Positions 23,406 to 39,050 of a stretch of DNA of 64,000 nucleotides are shown here, in pieces (the stretch's first letter is position 1; every line of letters starts with the position of its first letter). The notes under the pieces are model-generated. The model had not been told where the DNA came from. It did not search any database and was given only the letters and a program-made list of their open reading frames with translations. Where the stretch lies: assembly GCA_028386065.3 (NCBI GenBank), contig JAKUCV010004296.1, positions 1,283-65,282 on the forward strand, read 5' to 3'. The stretch comes from Turnera subulata. Taxonomy: Eukaryota; Streptophyta; Magnoliopsida; Malpighiales; Passifloraceae. Made by a program: the position numbers and the translations under genes.

Positions 23406-23686
23406 AGTTGCCGAGCCTAAATCCAAGAACACACACCACCCTCCCACAGGAACAAATCGACAGAGGAAAAGAAGAAGAAAGAAACAATCAAGAAGAAAAA
23501 ACCTCAGGATAGACCTGAGGAGAAAATCTAGTACAAGGAGAAAACCCTAGAAAGGGAGGAAACCCCAAAAGGGAGAGAGATTCGAAAAAACGAGAGAGAA
23601 CTCGAAAAACCGGGAGTTAACGATTAGTTAAATCTAGGCGATTATTGGCATATGGTCTTTTAATTTGCCTATAACCCACAAGAGTT

Positions 23687-24518
23687 AAGTGCAACTCCAA
23701 ATAAACAATAAAATAATAAAATCAGTGATTTTAAAAATTTTGACTTTCACCTAAAGTTAAGTATTATGTAATCAACCCAACTATCAACCTAAATGTTTTA
23801 GCAAATTTTAATATCTTAGAATATTCCTCTCCTCTTTTGCTTGCTAAAAAGACATTATCGACCAATACTACCTATATTGTAGTGATCTCTGATTTGTATT
23901 TGATTTCGAGCCATGGGTTCTATTCTATCGGTGGACAGCTAGCCTAAACTATAATTTGTTTGGAAATTATAGAGGAAGAGAATAAAAGGTTGGAGAATAG
24001 TGGCGACATTAAAAATTTAATTTATTTGTTTGTATAAGTTCATTGAATGTCTCTGGCGATACAAATAGGTAGAAATGGGAAGGGGGAATTTTTTAAAAAA
24101 TAAATTATGACTTTCAAAAAAATAATTTACTTATAAAGTAGGACCATATTATCTATTGGTAAATATTATCCTCTTTCCCCCACCATTCCCTGTGACGAAC
24201 TTATCCAAATAAGGTAGGGTTAAATTTCCAATATTGCGGTTGTTCTCCTTCCTCCCTTCTTCCCTGTAGTGTAGGCTGTAGCCAGCCACACAAAGAAAAT
24301 AAAAGTTAAAAAATTTCCTTTCTCTCCATTTAAATTTTTTCCCAACCAAAATTAAAATTAAACTTTCCCACTATATTTCTCCCCTTTCCTCCTTTTTCTT
24401 GATCCCTAGAAAAAGTGAGTCAACCCATCAGTCATCCAAGCAGTAGTAGAGTCGATTCAAGTGTGTTGCTGTGAGTAAAAAGGCAGGATTTTTTTTTTTT
24501 TAAAAAAAAAGCTATAGC
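23687..24518 (+). promoter_or_regulatory. Upstream region of the first AKR gene
   Basis: AT-rich intergenic DNA between the LINE and the AKR start codon. CACTATATTTCTCCC at about 24369-24383 could be a TATA region and CT-rich stretches follow, which fits a plant promoter and 5' leader. No particular cis-element can be supported. An 11-12-base T-run followed by A9 lies at 24490-24510, just before the ATG. Confidence 0.35.
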
Positions 24519-26600
<2,082 letters not shown>

Positions 26601-27349
26601 TGACTTCTCTTTGTAAAATTATTCGTAAATCCCATCTTAAATTATTTCAACTACTAAATATGGTAGTAAACTGCAATGAAACAATCATAATCCAGTAATT
26701 CAACTGCTGTCCTGTACTGAACTGCTTCTTTTGCCTCTTCACAAACCTCACAGGTGCTGCTCATCAAATTCCCTCTCTTCCTCGAAATGGATTTGACCAA
26801 AAGTATCTTATAGGCCAATCTTCCACAAAAATTAAAAGACAAAAAAGAAGAAAGAAATGTTAGCATTTTGAGGAATACCATATCAGAGGCCAGATTTTGG
26901 CTTGTTCCTGACCTCACTGGATTAAAACTATTTCGTAAAATTATATTGTTTTGGCCTTGGATTTGCACTCGCAGGTTGGAATCCTAATTAAGGGCAAATG
27001 GCGTTATTTGCACACGCAGATGCAGTGCACTCTGTCAAAATAATGATAAATATACCAGGTTCAATATATGGGTAGATATTTTCTTTTTTGTATGTGCTTC
27101 ACAAACAAGTGGCATTTCTTCTATGAGACATGAGCATGCGTCATTTGATAGATTATCATATCCAATCCAACAACTTGACTGCATGTTTAGTGTCAGCACA
27201 GCACCGACATCACATGGTGTCTCCATTCCCTATATACTCTCCATAATATACATATATATGTCTGAGCTCTTTGCGTCCCTGTTTTAGTTCATTACTTGCA
27301 CATTAACATTCACATCTGCATCAAGTAGCCAGCAACAGAACAAGGAAAT
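26601..27349 (+). promoter_or_regulatory. Spacer between the tandem AKR genes, with likely promoter of copy 2
   Basis: The first part is the 3' flank of copy 1, and pieces of the same sequence recur beside the relic copy (8370-8400 and 15164-15300). Near the second gene, CCCTATATACTCTCC at about 27228-27242 lies roughly 115 bases before the ATG and is a plausible TATA box. The leader after it (CATTAACATTCACATCTGC) is CA-rich like many plant 5' leaders. With only 749 bp between stop and start, the genes are a tight tandem pair. Confidence 0.5.
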
Positions 27350-29578
<2,229 letters not shown>

Positions 29579-30231
29579 ACAAAATATTCCAGTCTGTCAA
29601 GATCTTTGTTTCATGAGATGGGTTCCATATTCAACCAGCTCTTGGCTGAAACTGTAATAAAGCAGCTCTTTAGTTGCAAGTTGCAACCAAAAATAAAAGG
29701 TCTCAGGTGGTCATTGTGGTATGTGTTTGGTATCGAACCAGTCAAATAAGAATTGGGCCAAGCCAATCATAGGTTTCGAGTTCGTGGTAGCCTATAAAAC
29801 CAAGAAGAAAACAATATATAGGACTAATGGGTCCATTCTATGTCACAAATTCTTGCAAGACCCTCCACAAGTTTACACCATTCAATTTTTATCTTTTTGG
29901 CACGAAAAAAGTTAATTGTTTTCCCATTTCCGCTATAGGGTTGTTAATAGTCAATGTATTGATAGTGATGAACTAAAATATTAAAAACATTTCTCGATTG
30001 TCTTAAAAATGTACATAAGTATTCTCCTAATCACTCTCAATCCTATCACTGAAATACTCCGTCAGTCCCTCAATACAACTCGTTTTAGGTTTTGTATTTT
30101 GTTTCACAATATAAGTAGTTTTAAAATTTCAAAAAGCATTAAATTAACTTTTTCTATTTTTATCCTTGTATTAAATTAGTTGTTTTAGGCTTTGTATTTT
30201 CCTTAAATTTTGTTGTTGGGATAATAGAAAG
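29579..30231. other. Spacer after the AKR pair
   Basis: Apart from the 3' end of AKR copy 2 I see no gene. The sequence is AT-rich from about 29940 on. It ends at the left border of a long LTR. Confidence 0.45.
29656..29661 (+). terminator. Poly(A) signal of AKR copy 2
   Basis: A canonical AATAAA lies 78 bases after the stop codon and a second (AATAAA in AAAATAAAAGG) at about 29691. Plant signals are loose, so this is a likely rather than a certain 3' end. Confidence 0.5.
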
Positions 30232-30844
30232 TGAGACGTCCCGATCCATATTTACCAGTCTCAGTAAACACGTGCCGGAACTATACAACATTAAATACAA
30301 CACAAAACACGGCCTAATGGCCCAAAGATAATATCAATGATTATCAGTGAAACCGGCCCAACAGCCCAATGTCACATCATAAGCATTAGAAATCTGGCCC
30401 TTCGGCACAACATCAAAACACGTCGCCGACCTCGGGGACATCAACAATAGCACAGCGGAATTCTCAATATCTACATAAACAAAATTTGATGCAAACTAAT
30501 GGATCCGAGTCCTGACGAGGGTATGCCATAGCCGCCGGAATGCATCGTACCTGAACCACAAATAACTCAACCTACGGGATGAAACCTTGCAGGCGAGGGG
30601 TGAGTCCGAAACGCTCACCGATACAATGAAGTACAATCATGGATAAACATAAATATGCAGCGACTATAAAACTCAAGGAAGAAAAACAGGCAACAACAGC
30701 CACAACATACCAAACCAAAGACTCGACCCAAACAAACCAAAGACTTTATTATTATTCCAATTTTATCTTCCGAGCCCCGTCACGGATAAGCTAGGATCGT
30801 ACCAGGTTATCAACTTGTTCCAAGTGCCAGATCAAAAAGAACCC

Positions 30845-31237
30845 GGGATCAATATCCCAATAACAAATCTGAGGGATCAACATCCCAATCAACCGGCATC
30901 AACATGCCCTCACAAGTAACCCAGATCATGGCCACCACAAAACAGTCTCAAACCATCCGGTCGTACCTCTACTTACCACGTGACAATTAAGTCATATCCA
31001 TTCCAAAACCAAATCACAGGAATCAACATCCCAAACCCAAAACCAAAAGACACGACTCACTCATTATCTTTTCCAATTTTAATATCCGGGCCCGTCACGG
31101 AACAAGCTAGGGTCGTACCAGGTTATCAACTATTCCAGGTGCCAGGCCAAAACGAAACCCAGGATCAGCATCCCAATAAACCAAACCGATCCGGGATCAA
31201 CATCCCAATAATCAAACCAAACCGGAATCAACATCCC
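30845..31237. repeat. Mini-hairpins with CAAY loop in the long LTR
   Basis: GGGAT-CAAT-ATCCC is at 30845-30858, GGGAT-CAAC-ATCCC at 30873-30886, GGCAT-CAAC-ATGCC at 30895-30908, GGAT-CAGC-ATCC at 31162-31173 and GGGAT-CAAC-ATCCC at 31193-31206; an imperfect copy is near 31224. The third has changed on both arms and still pairs. The same motif recurs in the related LTR at 59208-59311. Confidence 0.9.
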
Positions 31238-32924
31238 CAAACCAAGAAACCGACCATGGCCACCACAGAACTAGCCTCTAACCATCTAGTCGTACCACTA
31301 CTTTCCACGTGACAATAAAATCATCATCTCAAATCAACTTTCAATTTCCCTTTTTCTTTTTCCCAATTATCCAATTTAACCTCAGTTAACAGACCAATCC
31401 TCTGTTAACAACCAACATCAACAACCATACAATAACCATGGATAGCAATAACAATCAACTCAACAGTTCAATCAAGCAATCAGAGGCAATTCCGATTAGC
31501 CAACCACAATACAATCTAACAACAACAACAACAACAATAACCATAGAAGCCAAATAACCAACACAATTCCATATCATCAAATATCCAACAACAATATATA
31601 TTTCAGCACCCAACTATTCAATCAACAACAAAGCACATTCAACTATCAAGAACACACAACAGTATTATAGGTAACATATCAAGGGTTATCCATCCTCGCC
31701 TTAGCCGATTATCAATTATGGAATTGCCCAACAGATTCCAAGTCCGGTTCCTCAGGTAACTGCTCGTTATGAACTTCTATATAACAAATAATAAATATGC
31801 TCACATAAGATGCACAGTAATTGATATGCCATAATACGTTGCATTTTCTTTATCATCATCATTTACCGTTATTAATCCTTTTCCGAAAATAATATATCGT
31901 ACTTATATCCGAACATTATTCTGGTATACCATTTCCAAAATTATCCCCGTCAAATTATTTATTATCATATCATATATTCTTTTCCATAAGATAAAAAAAA
32001 AAGTATCACCATAATAAATACTTATCAAATTATATGTATCAGAAAATATTTTCATATAATAAATTATATCATTTTATCTTAATTCTCAAAATTATGTTAT
32101 ATTCTTTATTTTTCTAGCAACATAAATTAAATATAAATATATAAATATTTATATATATATCCAAAAAATTATTATTTGTCAAAAATATATATTAAGGTAA
32201 GCATATGCTATATGTATTCTTTTTCCAGAAAATATAATCATATAAACATATTTTCTAAAAATAAATATAGGTATGCATATTTATTTTCTAAAGATAAAAT
32301 ACATCCCCAAACAATTATATTATCAACATAATAATCTATTTCCAGAAATATTACTTATGTATACCATATATATATATATTCAGAAAATATATTTTTTTAT
32401 TTTTATTTAATTTTTACAGATTATAACCATATATATATATGTTTTTTTTTAAAAAAAACAAAAATCAGACTGGGCCATGAATAGTGCTGGCCCAGACCAA
32501 GGCAGCACGCCCAGACTTGGCCCAACACCCAACCGGCCCGCGAGACCCAACCCACAAGCGTCTGGGTCGATCCGCCCGTCACTCCCGAGAAATGGGTCGC
32601 TCACCTTGAGTTGCAGCGGCGGGCGACGACGGCGAGAGCGGCAGCAACGGTGCAGGCGTCGCGAGACGAGGGTGACGCTGTTGGTACTGGTGGCTGCAGG
32701 TGGCGGTGCTAGGCGCGGCGGCAGCAAGACGGGAAGGCGGATCCGTGGGTCAGCCGTCGGGTCAACGCCTCTTGGCTGTGCGTCAGACAGCGGAAACGAG
32801 CGGGGGAGGTGGCGACAGGTCGGCAACATCACGGCGAGCAGGCTGGTGGCGACGGTGAGACGAGCAGCAGCGCGGATCGTCTCCTCGTGAACAGTAACCG
32901 GGTGGAGGAGGAAGGTGGCAACTG

Positions 32925-33172
32925 TTTGTTTTTTTTTTCTTATTTTCAGTATTTTCTTTTCTTTCTATTTTTCTTCCGTCTTTTTTGTTTTATTTTCCGT
33001 TTCTTGTTTTTTTCTTTTTTTTTTTCTCTCTTCCTTTCTTTTTTCAGTTTTCTGTGTTTTTTTTTTTCCGTCTTTCTTTTTCTTTTCCTTTTTCTCTTTT
33101 TTTTCTCCTCTCTTCTTTTGTCTCTTTTCTTCCTCTTTTCTTCTTCTCTTTTTCTTCTCCTCTCCACCTGCT
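32925..33172. repeat. Pyrimidine-rich low-complexity tract
   Basis: Almost pure T and C over about 250 bases, in the LTR near its right end. Any Phe/Ser-rich or Lys/Glu-rich frame here is a composition artefact. On the minus strand, the element sense, it is an oligopurine leader. Confidence 0.9.
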
Positions 33173-33645
33173 TTATAGTGGTGTGTCGGCCGCCTGCATA
33201 ATTGAGCCTTAATTATGCAGGTTTGGCTGCATATGGGGCGAGTCCGGTCCGGATCAGATAATAACTAATGTACCTCCTTAGTTATATTTCCGGTCTGCTC
33301 CGTCGCAGTTAACCTGATTTTTCTGACGATTCCGAGACCCGAAAAATACCAATTTTTGTCCGTAAAATCCACGGAAAAATCCTGAGTGCAGAAAAAATAT
33401 CACTATATAAAGACTTCTACAGTCCCGGTAAAAATACCAAATTTTTACCCGGGCTGTTACATTCTACCCACCTCAAAAAGAATTTCGTCCTCAAAATTCT
33501 GTCTTATCCTTGGGTCTTACCACGATAAGCTTCTGATACACTCTTCCAGCTGTCCGAACTCAACACGATATCCCGTTTACCCTTACGCGTCTATGGCTCC
33601 CTTATAGAAACCAAACCTCAAAACCTGGCAAACTCACTCTCTGCC

Positions 33646-34044
33646 ATGGACTCACCAATAAGAACTCGAACTACCTCTGACCTAGAGGAGTTAAGTTATA
33701 CTGGTGGTGTTAATCCCTTTACAGACTCCGATGAAGAACCTCCAAAGAAACGCTTCAAGACGAACATCATCGGTCTGGAAGAACATATGGTCGTCTCCAG
33801 AAGACGGCCAAAGGAACCTGCCGGCAAGGAGGAGCCTTCCGGTCGCAAGGATGCTGATGATAGGAAGGGCAAAGGAACTGCTCCTAACGATACATCGCTG
33901 CAGACATTGAAGCATCTGAACACTTCACTGACGAAGAACAACATGGCGGTGATGCACATCGAACAGGCGTGTATGGGACTCTCCTCTCAGATCGAGAACA
34001 TACAAAAACTTGTAAAAGATCTAGAGAAGCAAGTAACTCCATAG
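33646..34044 (+). CDS. Uncharacterised 132-residue frame, acidic-basic with predicted coiled coil
   Basis: An open frame with a clean ATG and stop, not recognised. The N-terminus is polar and acidic (TSDLEELSYTGG, FTDSDEEPP). Next comes a nuclear-localisation-like PPKKRFK at about residues 32-38, then a Lys/Arg/Glu-rich middle (RRRPKEPAGKEEPSGRKD). The last 45 residues (NTSLTKNNMAVMHIEQACM, LSSQIENIQKLVKDLEKQV) have heptad spacing of hydrophobics suggesting a coiled coil. It lies about 1 kb upstream of an endonuclease-like frame on the same strand, so it could be the ORF1 of an unfamiliar LINE or simply an unrelated transposon gene. No function can be assigned. Confidence 0.4.
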   Translation: MDSPIRTRTTSDLEELSYTGGVNPFTDSDEEPPKKRFKTNIIGLEEHMVVSRRRPKEPAGKEEPSGRKDADDRKGKGTAPNDTSLQTLKHLNTSLTKNNMAVMHIEQACMGLSSQIENIQKLVKDLEKQVTP

Positions 34045-34825
34045 GGTACTCCTTCTCTATTGTAAAACATTATGATAAATAAAATAAGCTGTTCTTTTCA
34101 AACAAAACTCTTTTTAAAAATATGAAAACATAGCAGAAAAGCAAGCATTTTAAGGCAAACAAAAACCAACAAGAGGAAATAAAACCAAGCATAAAGAAGT
34201 TAAAACAAAACATGTTTCCTTGTCCATCGCTCTAGATCGGTCGTATAGGTCCTCGAACTAGAGAAATGCAACTCGCATAACTGACGGAGATGTCGGTTCT
34301 TGTTGTGAAAAGACGTCCGTTAACTCGCAAGGTGATGATCACGAGCACGTCCTGTGTCCCTCGAAAGAAACGATATCCACCTGTCCACAAGCCAAAAACA
34401 TCTTCCAGATATCGTATCCCTCCATGATGTCCAAATAGGTGCAACGTGTCACACATACACTCTACCCGAGGTATGGTTCCATCAATCTAGCCACAGCGGT
34501 TACGGATGCATGTGATAAAAGATGCCGAAAAAAGCCATAAAAAGAGTAAAGCAAGGTAGCCAAACGTAAAAGAAAAAGGTAAGATGAAAACGAGCTGAAA
34601 AACACTTGCGTTTGTAGCCCAAAAACATATAAAGCGATGAAGCAATAATTCAATCAGTGGAAAAATTTTCAAAAAGCAAAACCTTGAAGATCGTAAATGG
34701 TTTGGAGTTTTGTGAAAAGAATCCACTTTTTCTATCACCGAGAAATATTTTGAGTTTTTTTTCCTTCCTTTTTTCCTTCCTTTCTTTCTTTCCTTTTTTT
34801 TTCTTTTTTTCTTTTTCTTTTTCCT

Positions 34826-34872
<47 letters not shown>

Positions 34873-35075
34873 CCTTTCCTTTCCTTTTCTTTTCTATTTC
34901 TTTTTTTTTTCTTCTTCTCTTTTTTTTTTGAAAACAAGTGGGGTCAATACTTTGAAAAATAGGTGATCATATTTCTATAAAAGGCAATGCAGTGGAAAGC
35001 AAATAACCCAAAAAGCATTTGAGAGAAAAAAAAAACGTTGAGAAAAAAAAAAACTCACAAAAGCATCGAGAGATA
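34045..35075. other. Non-coding region with T-rich tract
   Basis: Between the coiled-coil frame and the endonuclease-like frame. It includes a T-rich low-complexity tract at 34753-34930 with a T-run of about 44. The flanks of that tract (AAAACCTTGAAGATCGTAAA and the approach to 35076) correspond loosely to the sequence before the second endonuclease-like copy (51970-52180), so the tract expanded in this copy only. No further gene is supported. Confidence 0.5.
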
Positions 35076-35588
35076 ATGCCTGCTCCATGATCTGTCTTCT
35101 TCGTCGAGGGTGCCTCCCTCGAAAGAAGGAATCGGTTGGCCTACAGCCTGATCAACGAACGTCCAGAGGAACTACCGAACGAGCTCGGCAGGATGCCTCG
35201 TCCGGTCTTCGTCGACGAACTCTACTCCTCTAGGTTCTTTGTCACTCCTATGGAAGAGACGTTCTTCCTAGAGGACCAAAGTACTATAAGAACCTCCTTT
35301 TATGGCTCGGCCAATTCCGTCATGTTTTTCATTTCTGAAAGACTTCAAGAATTCAACCTAGAGCCTACTCGCCAATTCCTGGACCAAGGTACCTACTACC
35401 AGTTTTCAATGACTGCCCAGAGAGTGCCCAGAGTAACTCGGTTACCACCAACTTGGCCAAAGGCCCGTCTACTGGTTTGGAACTGCAGAGGGATCGCTAG
35501 GCATTCTCAGGAGTTTGTGCGTACCTTGAGAGATCTGAAGAACCAGTACAAGCCCAACATGGTTCTGCTCAGGGAGACCCAGTTGCAA
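35076..35588 (+). pseudogene. Unfamiliar N-terminal domain joined to the start of a LINE-like endonuclease (copy A)
   Basis: Starting at ATG 35076, the frame has a TGA at codon 5 and is otherwise open to the gypsy insertion. About 125 residues (RLAYSLINE, FVDELYSSRFFVTP, EETFFLEDQ, SFYGSANSVMFFISERL) match nothing I recognise. They run straight into RLLVWNCRGIARHSQEFV and KPNMVLLRET, the opening of the LINE apurinic-type endonuclease fold (WNCRG, then the ET motif). LINE ORF2 proteins normally start with this endonuclease, so a 125-residue extension is odd. A second copy at 52180-53000 matches over nearly the whole length. The frame is cut after LRETQLQ by the LTR at 35589. The downstream half is not found beyond that element. 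Confidence 0.7.
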
Positions 35589-37547
35589 TGTGATAACCCG
35601 TATAATTGAGACTGAAAGTGTTTGCTTGATGAAGGAAAAATGCTGGAATGAGAGTTGGTCTCAATAGGTCCTAGTTGGCTAGACATTGGCTTAGTTAGTC
35701 AGTAACTGGTACGGGAGGATTAATTAACGGGTGATTAGTCTTAATCACTGATTAGTGTGCACTAAGTTCTTGGGGAAAACTAATTGAGGATTAAGTAAAA
35801 CCTGAGTCTGTGGTGAGCTGGCTGAGTATGCTGAATGGGAAGACAAGTTGTAGAGGAAAGAAACCAAGAAGTGGAGAGTTGCATGTGCTAGGTGTCAGCA
35901 TCTAATCAAAAGCAGGCAGGAGGTGGAGAGCTGCCTGGGCAGGTGGTAGATCCTGGTAGAAAAGGCAACAAGTGGCTGCCTAGTCACCTGTTAGCCTTAG
36001 CCATACCTGCCTAAGCAAGCACTCCAACCCTCATTTCTGTCAAAAACGTTAGAGACACAGGGAGAGGAGATACTCAGCCATCCTCCAGGTTTTCTCAAGT
36101 AGCTAGCACACAAAGGAAGGGGGTAAGTGATTTGGGTTGGAATTCTTAAGGGTTTTTGCATTATTTGGCTTGCTTGGTGTGCTATTGGCTTGGACAGTGC
36201 ACCAATTCGATTTTGTGAGGAGTATGTGATTTTATTGTTGGATGTTGGCTTGAGGATGGACAGTATGTAGGTTGGAGGCATTGGCTGGTGGAATTGAAGC
36301 ACAATTGACCTGCAGGAGGCCAATTGGTGTGCCTGGTGCACAAAATTGCACCTGTTGGTGGTCAATTGGTCCTTCTAGTGCTTAATTGGCCTGGACATGA
36401 GAACCTGAAGGCTTGTAGTTCTAACAAGTGCTTGAGTAATTATGCTATTGCACATGGTTAGGGCAGATGGCTGGTGTTGGCGCGTCAATATATGCATTGG
36501 TGCCAACCGATTGGCTTAACTAGGCTAATGAGTGTGTAGGCTAACCTGCTAGAGCTTCTATTTCATGTATGTGTTGATGTGCTATATATTGATGTATGCT
36601 TATGTGTGGCAGGTGCTAAAACCCAAAAAGCGCCAAGAGAAGGTGAAGGGCCTAGTGAGGCCTAATTCTGTGTAAGTTGGGTTGTCATGCTTGTAATGGT
36701 TGATGAAGCTGCTTGTTGGTTAATAACCCAATTTGCTTGTTGATGGAATCTTTGGTGCAATATTGATGACGAGATGATGATGCCTTGGCTTATTGACGAG
36801 TCCGATATTTGGGTTGTGCATTTCATGCATTACATTTGCATCATAACACCGGCATAAGATGATATTGATGATGAACCTTGCAGTGCTCCTAGGCTGCTTG
36901 GTCTATGAGAAGGTGGTGGTGTTGTGCTTGGTGCCGTGTGTTGTTTTGGTAGCCAATCTGTTGTGCCTCGTACGTGGGGTTGTTGGCTAAGAAGTAACAC
37001 CATTGACAAGGTTACCAGACCACGCAGGTAGGCCTAGTAGAACCCCACGATAGCTTACCCGTGGGCTGTGCACGGTGGATTGATGAGAAGCTGTTGGATG
37101 TTTTTGCTACTAGTGTGTATTATTGTTGTTGCTAGTTTGATCACCTTCTTATTGAGTCTGTGGACTCACCCTCCCTTCTTTCTACTCCCTTTCAGGGCAA
37201 GGAGTTGATCAACTTGGTGAGAGAAGGCTCGAGAAACTCGTTTGTTAGACGATGGGTACTTAGCCAAACCTGGTTCTAGCTAGACTATGTGTATATAAGA
37301 ATAACTAGCGCAAGAACACAAGTAGTGCCCCAAATATGTAGTATGGAACCTATGTAATATAAGCTGGATGTTTAAGTACGGTTTTATAATTCGACTTTTG
37401 ATGTTTCTGTTGATTATAGCTGCGCAATAATCATTTTGCCCGTTGGGCTAGCTTCTGCTCATCGTTGATGTAGGCCTTTGGGTGCCTTGTGTCATGCTAA
37501 GTGATGCGCGAGGCACCTGGCCAGTCACGTATGGACGGGGCGTGACA
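35589..37547 (+). repeat. Gypsy 5' LTR
   Basis: 1959 bases from TGTGATAACCC to CGTGACA, matching 42349-44272. It is followed by the primer site. No coding content; the central part contains many TTGGTG/CACCAA-type short inverted motifs. Confidence 0.9.
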
Positions 37548-37551
37548 GTTA

Positions 37552-37563
37552 TGGTAGTGGAGC
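37552..37563 (+). promoter_or_regulatory. Primer binding site of the gypsy element
   Basis: TGGTAGTGGAGC lies four bases after the 5' LTR. It is an imperfect match to the initiator-methionine tRNA site TGGTATCAGAGC, the usual primer site of this class. Confidence 0.7.
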
Positions 37564-37648
37564 AAGCTTAGCTTATGTTAAGGGGCTTAGGCTAAAAAGT
37601 AAACCTTAAGGTTGTTACCCATCATTAGAGACCGTGGGATGGTGAGAG

Positions 37649-39050
37649 TTGACTATTATGTGTTGGTTCTCTTGTACTTTGTGTGCAGGTAAGCCAACAA
37701 AAAGAAAGTTGGGAAAGGAAGTGTTCACTGGTGTCGTTGCCCCAGATGTGCAATCTGTTCAGGATGTCGAGGATACGGATGATGAGACTTATGTTCCGGG
37801 AGCTGAAAGTGATGAGTTGCCCAGCAAAGCAGAGCATACAAATGGTCCACAAGAGATGCCCTTAGAGGTGTTGAAGGCTGGTTGCATGGTGTGAACAGGG
37901 CAGTTGAAACTATGGCTGAGGTGATTGCTGCTGATCGGGACAGACGGCAGAACCCGACACCCCAAGTTCATAGTGGGGAATCTTCCCTTATGACATTTGT
38001 GAAACTTGACCCACCAACATTTTCTGGAGCTGAAAATTGAAGATCCACAACGATTCCTCGAGGATGTGTGGAAATGTTGCCAAGTGATGGAATGTATCGA
38101 CCATCGAGTAGTTGCTCTTGCTGCCTTTCGGTTGAAAGGGGATGAAGCTAACAATTGGTATGATTCAAAAAAGAGGGAGAGAATGCCTGATGGTACTCCG
38201 TGGACTTGGACTAAGTTCCGTGCTACTTTTCTGGAGCGATTCCTGCCTGAGAGTGTCAGGGATCAGAGGGCAGTAGAATTTGAACTCTTAAAACAAGGGG
38301 ATATGACAGTGGGAGAGTATGAATCCAAGTTCACAAATCTGTCCAAGTATGCCTTGCATATGATCCCAGATGAGCAGAGGAAGATTAAAAGGTTTATAGG
38401 TGGGCTGAAGGGTTACATATGTAACTTTTTAATGGCTATTCCATTCAGCTCCTATTTGAAGCAGTAGACAAAGCTCGGGCAATTGAAGTAAGGACTCAAA
38501 TTGAAAGAGCTGAGGCAAGTGCCAAAAGGACAAGGCAAGACAATATTTAAAGTCAACAAAGCTTCTCTGTTGGTTCTGGCCAATTCCGAGGGCGTGGGAA
38601 GATAGGATTGTGGGTTAACTCACCTATAACTCGATTTAGGGCCAGTCCTAGTTACAGTGTCCCAAGCTTTAGTGGGAGTTCGATGAAACCTGTAGTCAGC
38701 CAGAATAAGGGAGCTCAGAATGTGCAAGTGAGACCCAACACGGTATGTTTTGCTTGTGGCCAGTTCGAGCACATATCGAGAGATTGTCCAGTGGGGCAGA
38801 ATATATGTTATTCATGTGGGCAGACCGGGCATAGGGCTCGGGAGTGCCCTGTTGGGCAACCATCCATGGCATCCAGTGTGGCCTCACCACCACTTAGACC
38901 TCAACAGGCTGTTAGCCAGACCTCTTACCGAGGCAGGGGAGGTGCAGGACGAGGAGTTGCTGGTAGAGGCAATAGCTACCAATCGGGCCAGGGACAGGCT
39001 CGAGTGTTTTGCTTGACTAAGGAGGACGCGAAAGTCTCCAACAATGTTGT
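37649..39050 (+). pseudogene. Gypsy gag (capsid and nucleocapsid), frameshifted
   Basis: The N-terminal part (37649-37894) ends in a frameshift. The capsid region follows in another frame (38006-38467) with the typical FRATFLERFLPESVRDQR and LKQGDMTVGEYESKF. The nucleocapsid (38608 on) has two CCHC knuckles in tandem, CFACGQFEHISRDC and CYSCGQTGHRAREC. These proteins form the cytoplasmic particle and package RNA. At least two frameshifts and a stop separate the parts, so no full Gag could be made. Confidence 0.85.

Larger units (their letters stand above)
16250..23669 (-). mobile_element. Full-length L1-type LINE, minus strand, split by a solo LTR
   Basis: The element has a poly-A tail (a T-run at about 16251-16264 on the given strand), an ORF2 with RNase H, zf-RVT, reverse transcriptase and endonuclease, then an ORF1 and a 5' leader up to 23669. 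It is flanked by a perfect 17-bp target duplication TATAACCCACAAGAGTT at 16233-16249 and 23670-23686, the hallmark of target-primed insertion. Without the inserted solo LTR (18488-19893) it is about 6.0 kb. It has multiple frameshifts and stops, so it is inactive, but its two ends are intact. Confidence 0.95.
30232..33461 (-). repeat. Long gypsy-type LTR (Tekay/Del-like), with a scrap of internal DNA
   Basis: The sequence is closely related at both ends and in the middle to the LTR at 58608-61311. It starts TGAGACGTCCCGATCCATA and ends GGGCTGTTACA, so on the minus strand it opens TGTAACAGCCC. Next to it, 33462-33500 reads as the purine-rich pre-LTR sequence of these elements (GAATTTTGAGGACGAAATTC on the minus strand). 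It is therefore the 3' LTR of a minus-strand element whose internal region is lost beyond about 33600. Within it are the GGGATCAACATCCC hairpins, an AT-rich centre and a GC-rich block near 32500-32900. Long LTRs of 2-4 kb are known in the Tekay chromovirus lineage. Confidence 0.75.

Noticed and set aside
32915..33212. Phe/Ser-rich frames (+) and a Lys/Glu/Arg-rich frame (-)
   Set aside because: They come from a nearly pure T/C tract and reflect composition, not a membrane or nuclear protein.
33500..33645. Internal gypsy coding sequence next to the 30232-33461 LTR
   Set aside because: Beyond about 40 bases it does not match the corresponding part of the other element and shows no pol motif, so only the pre-LTR tract is supported.
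34650..34962. Lys-rich (-) and Phe-rich (+) frames around a long T-run
   Set aside because: Low-complexity DNA with a homopolymer of about 44; no coding signal.
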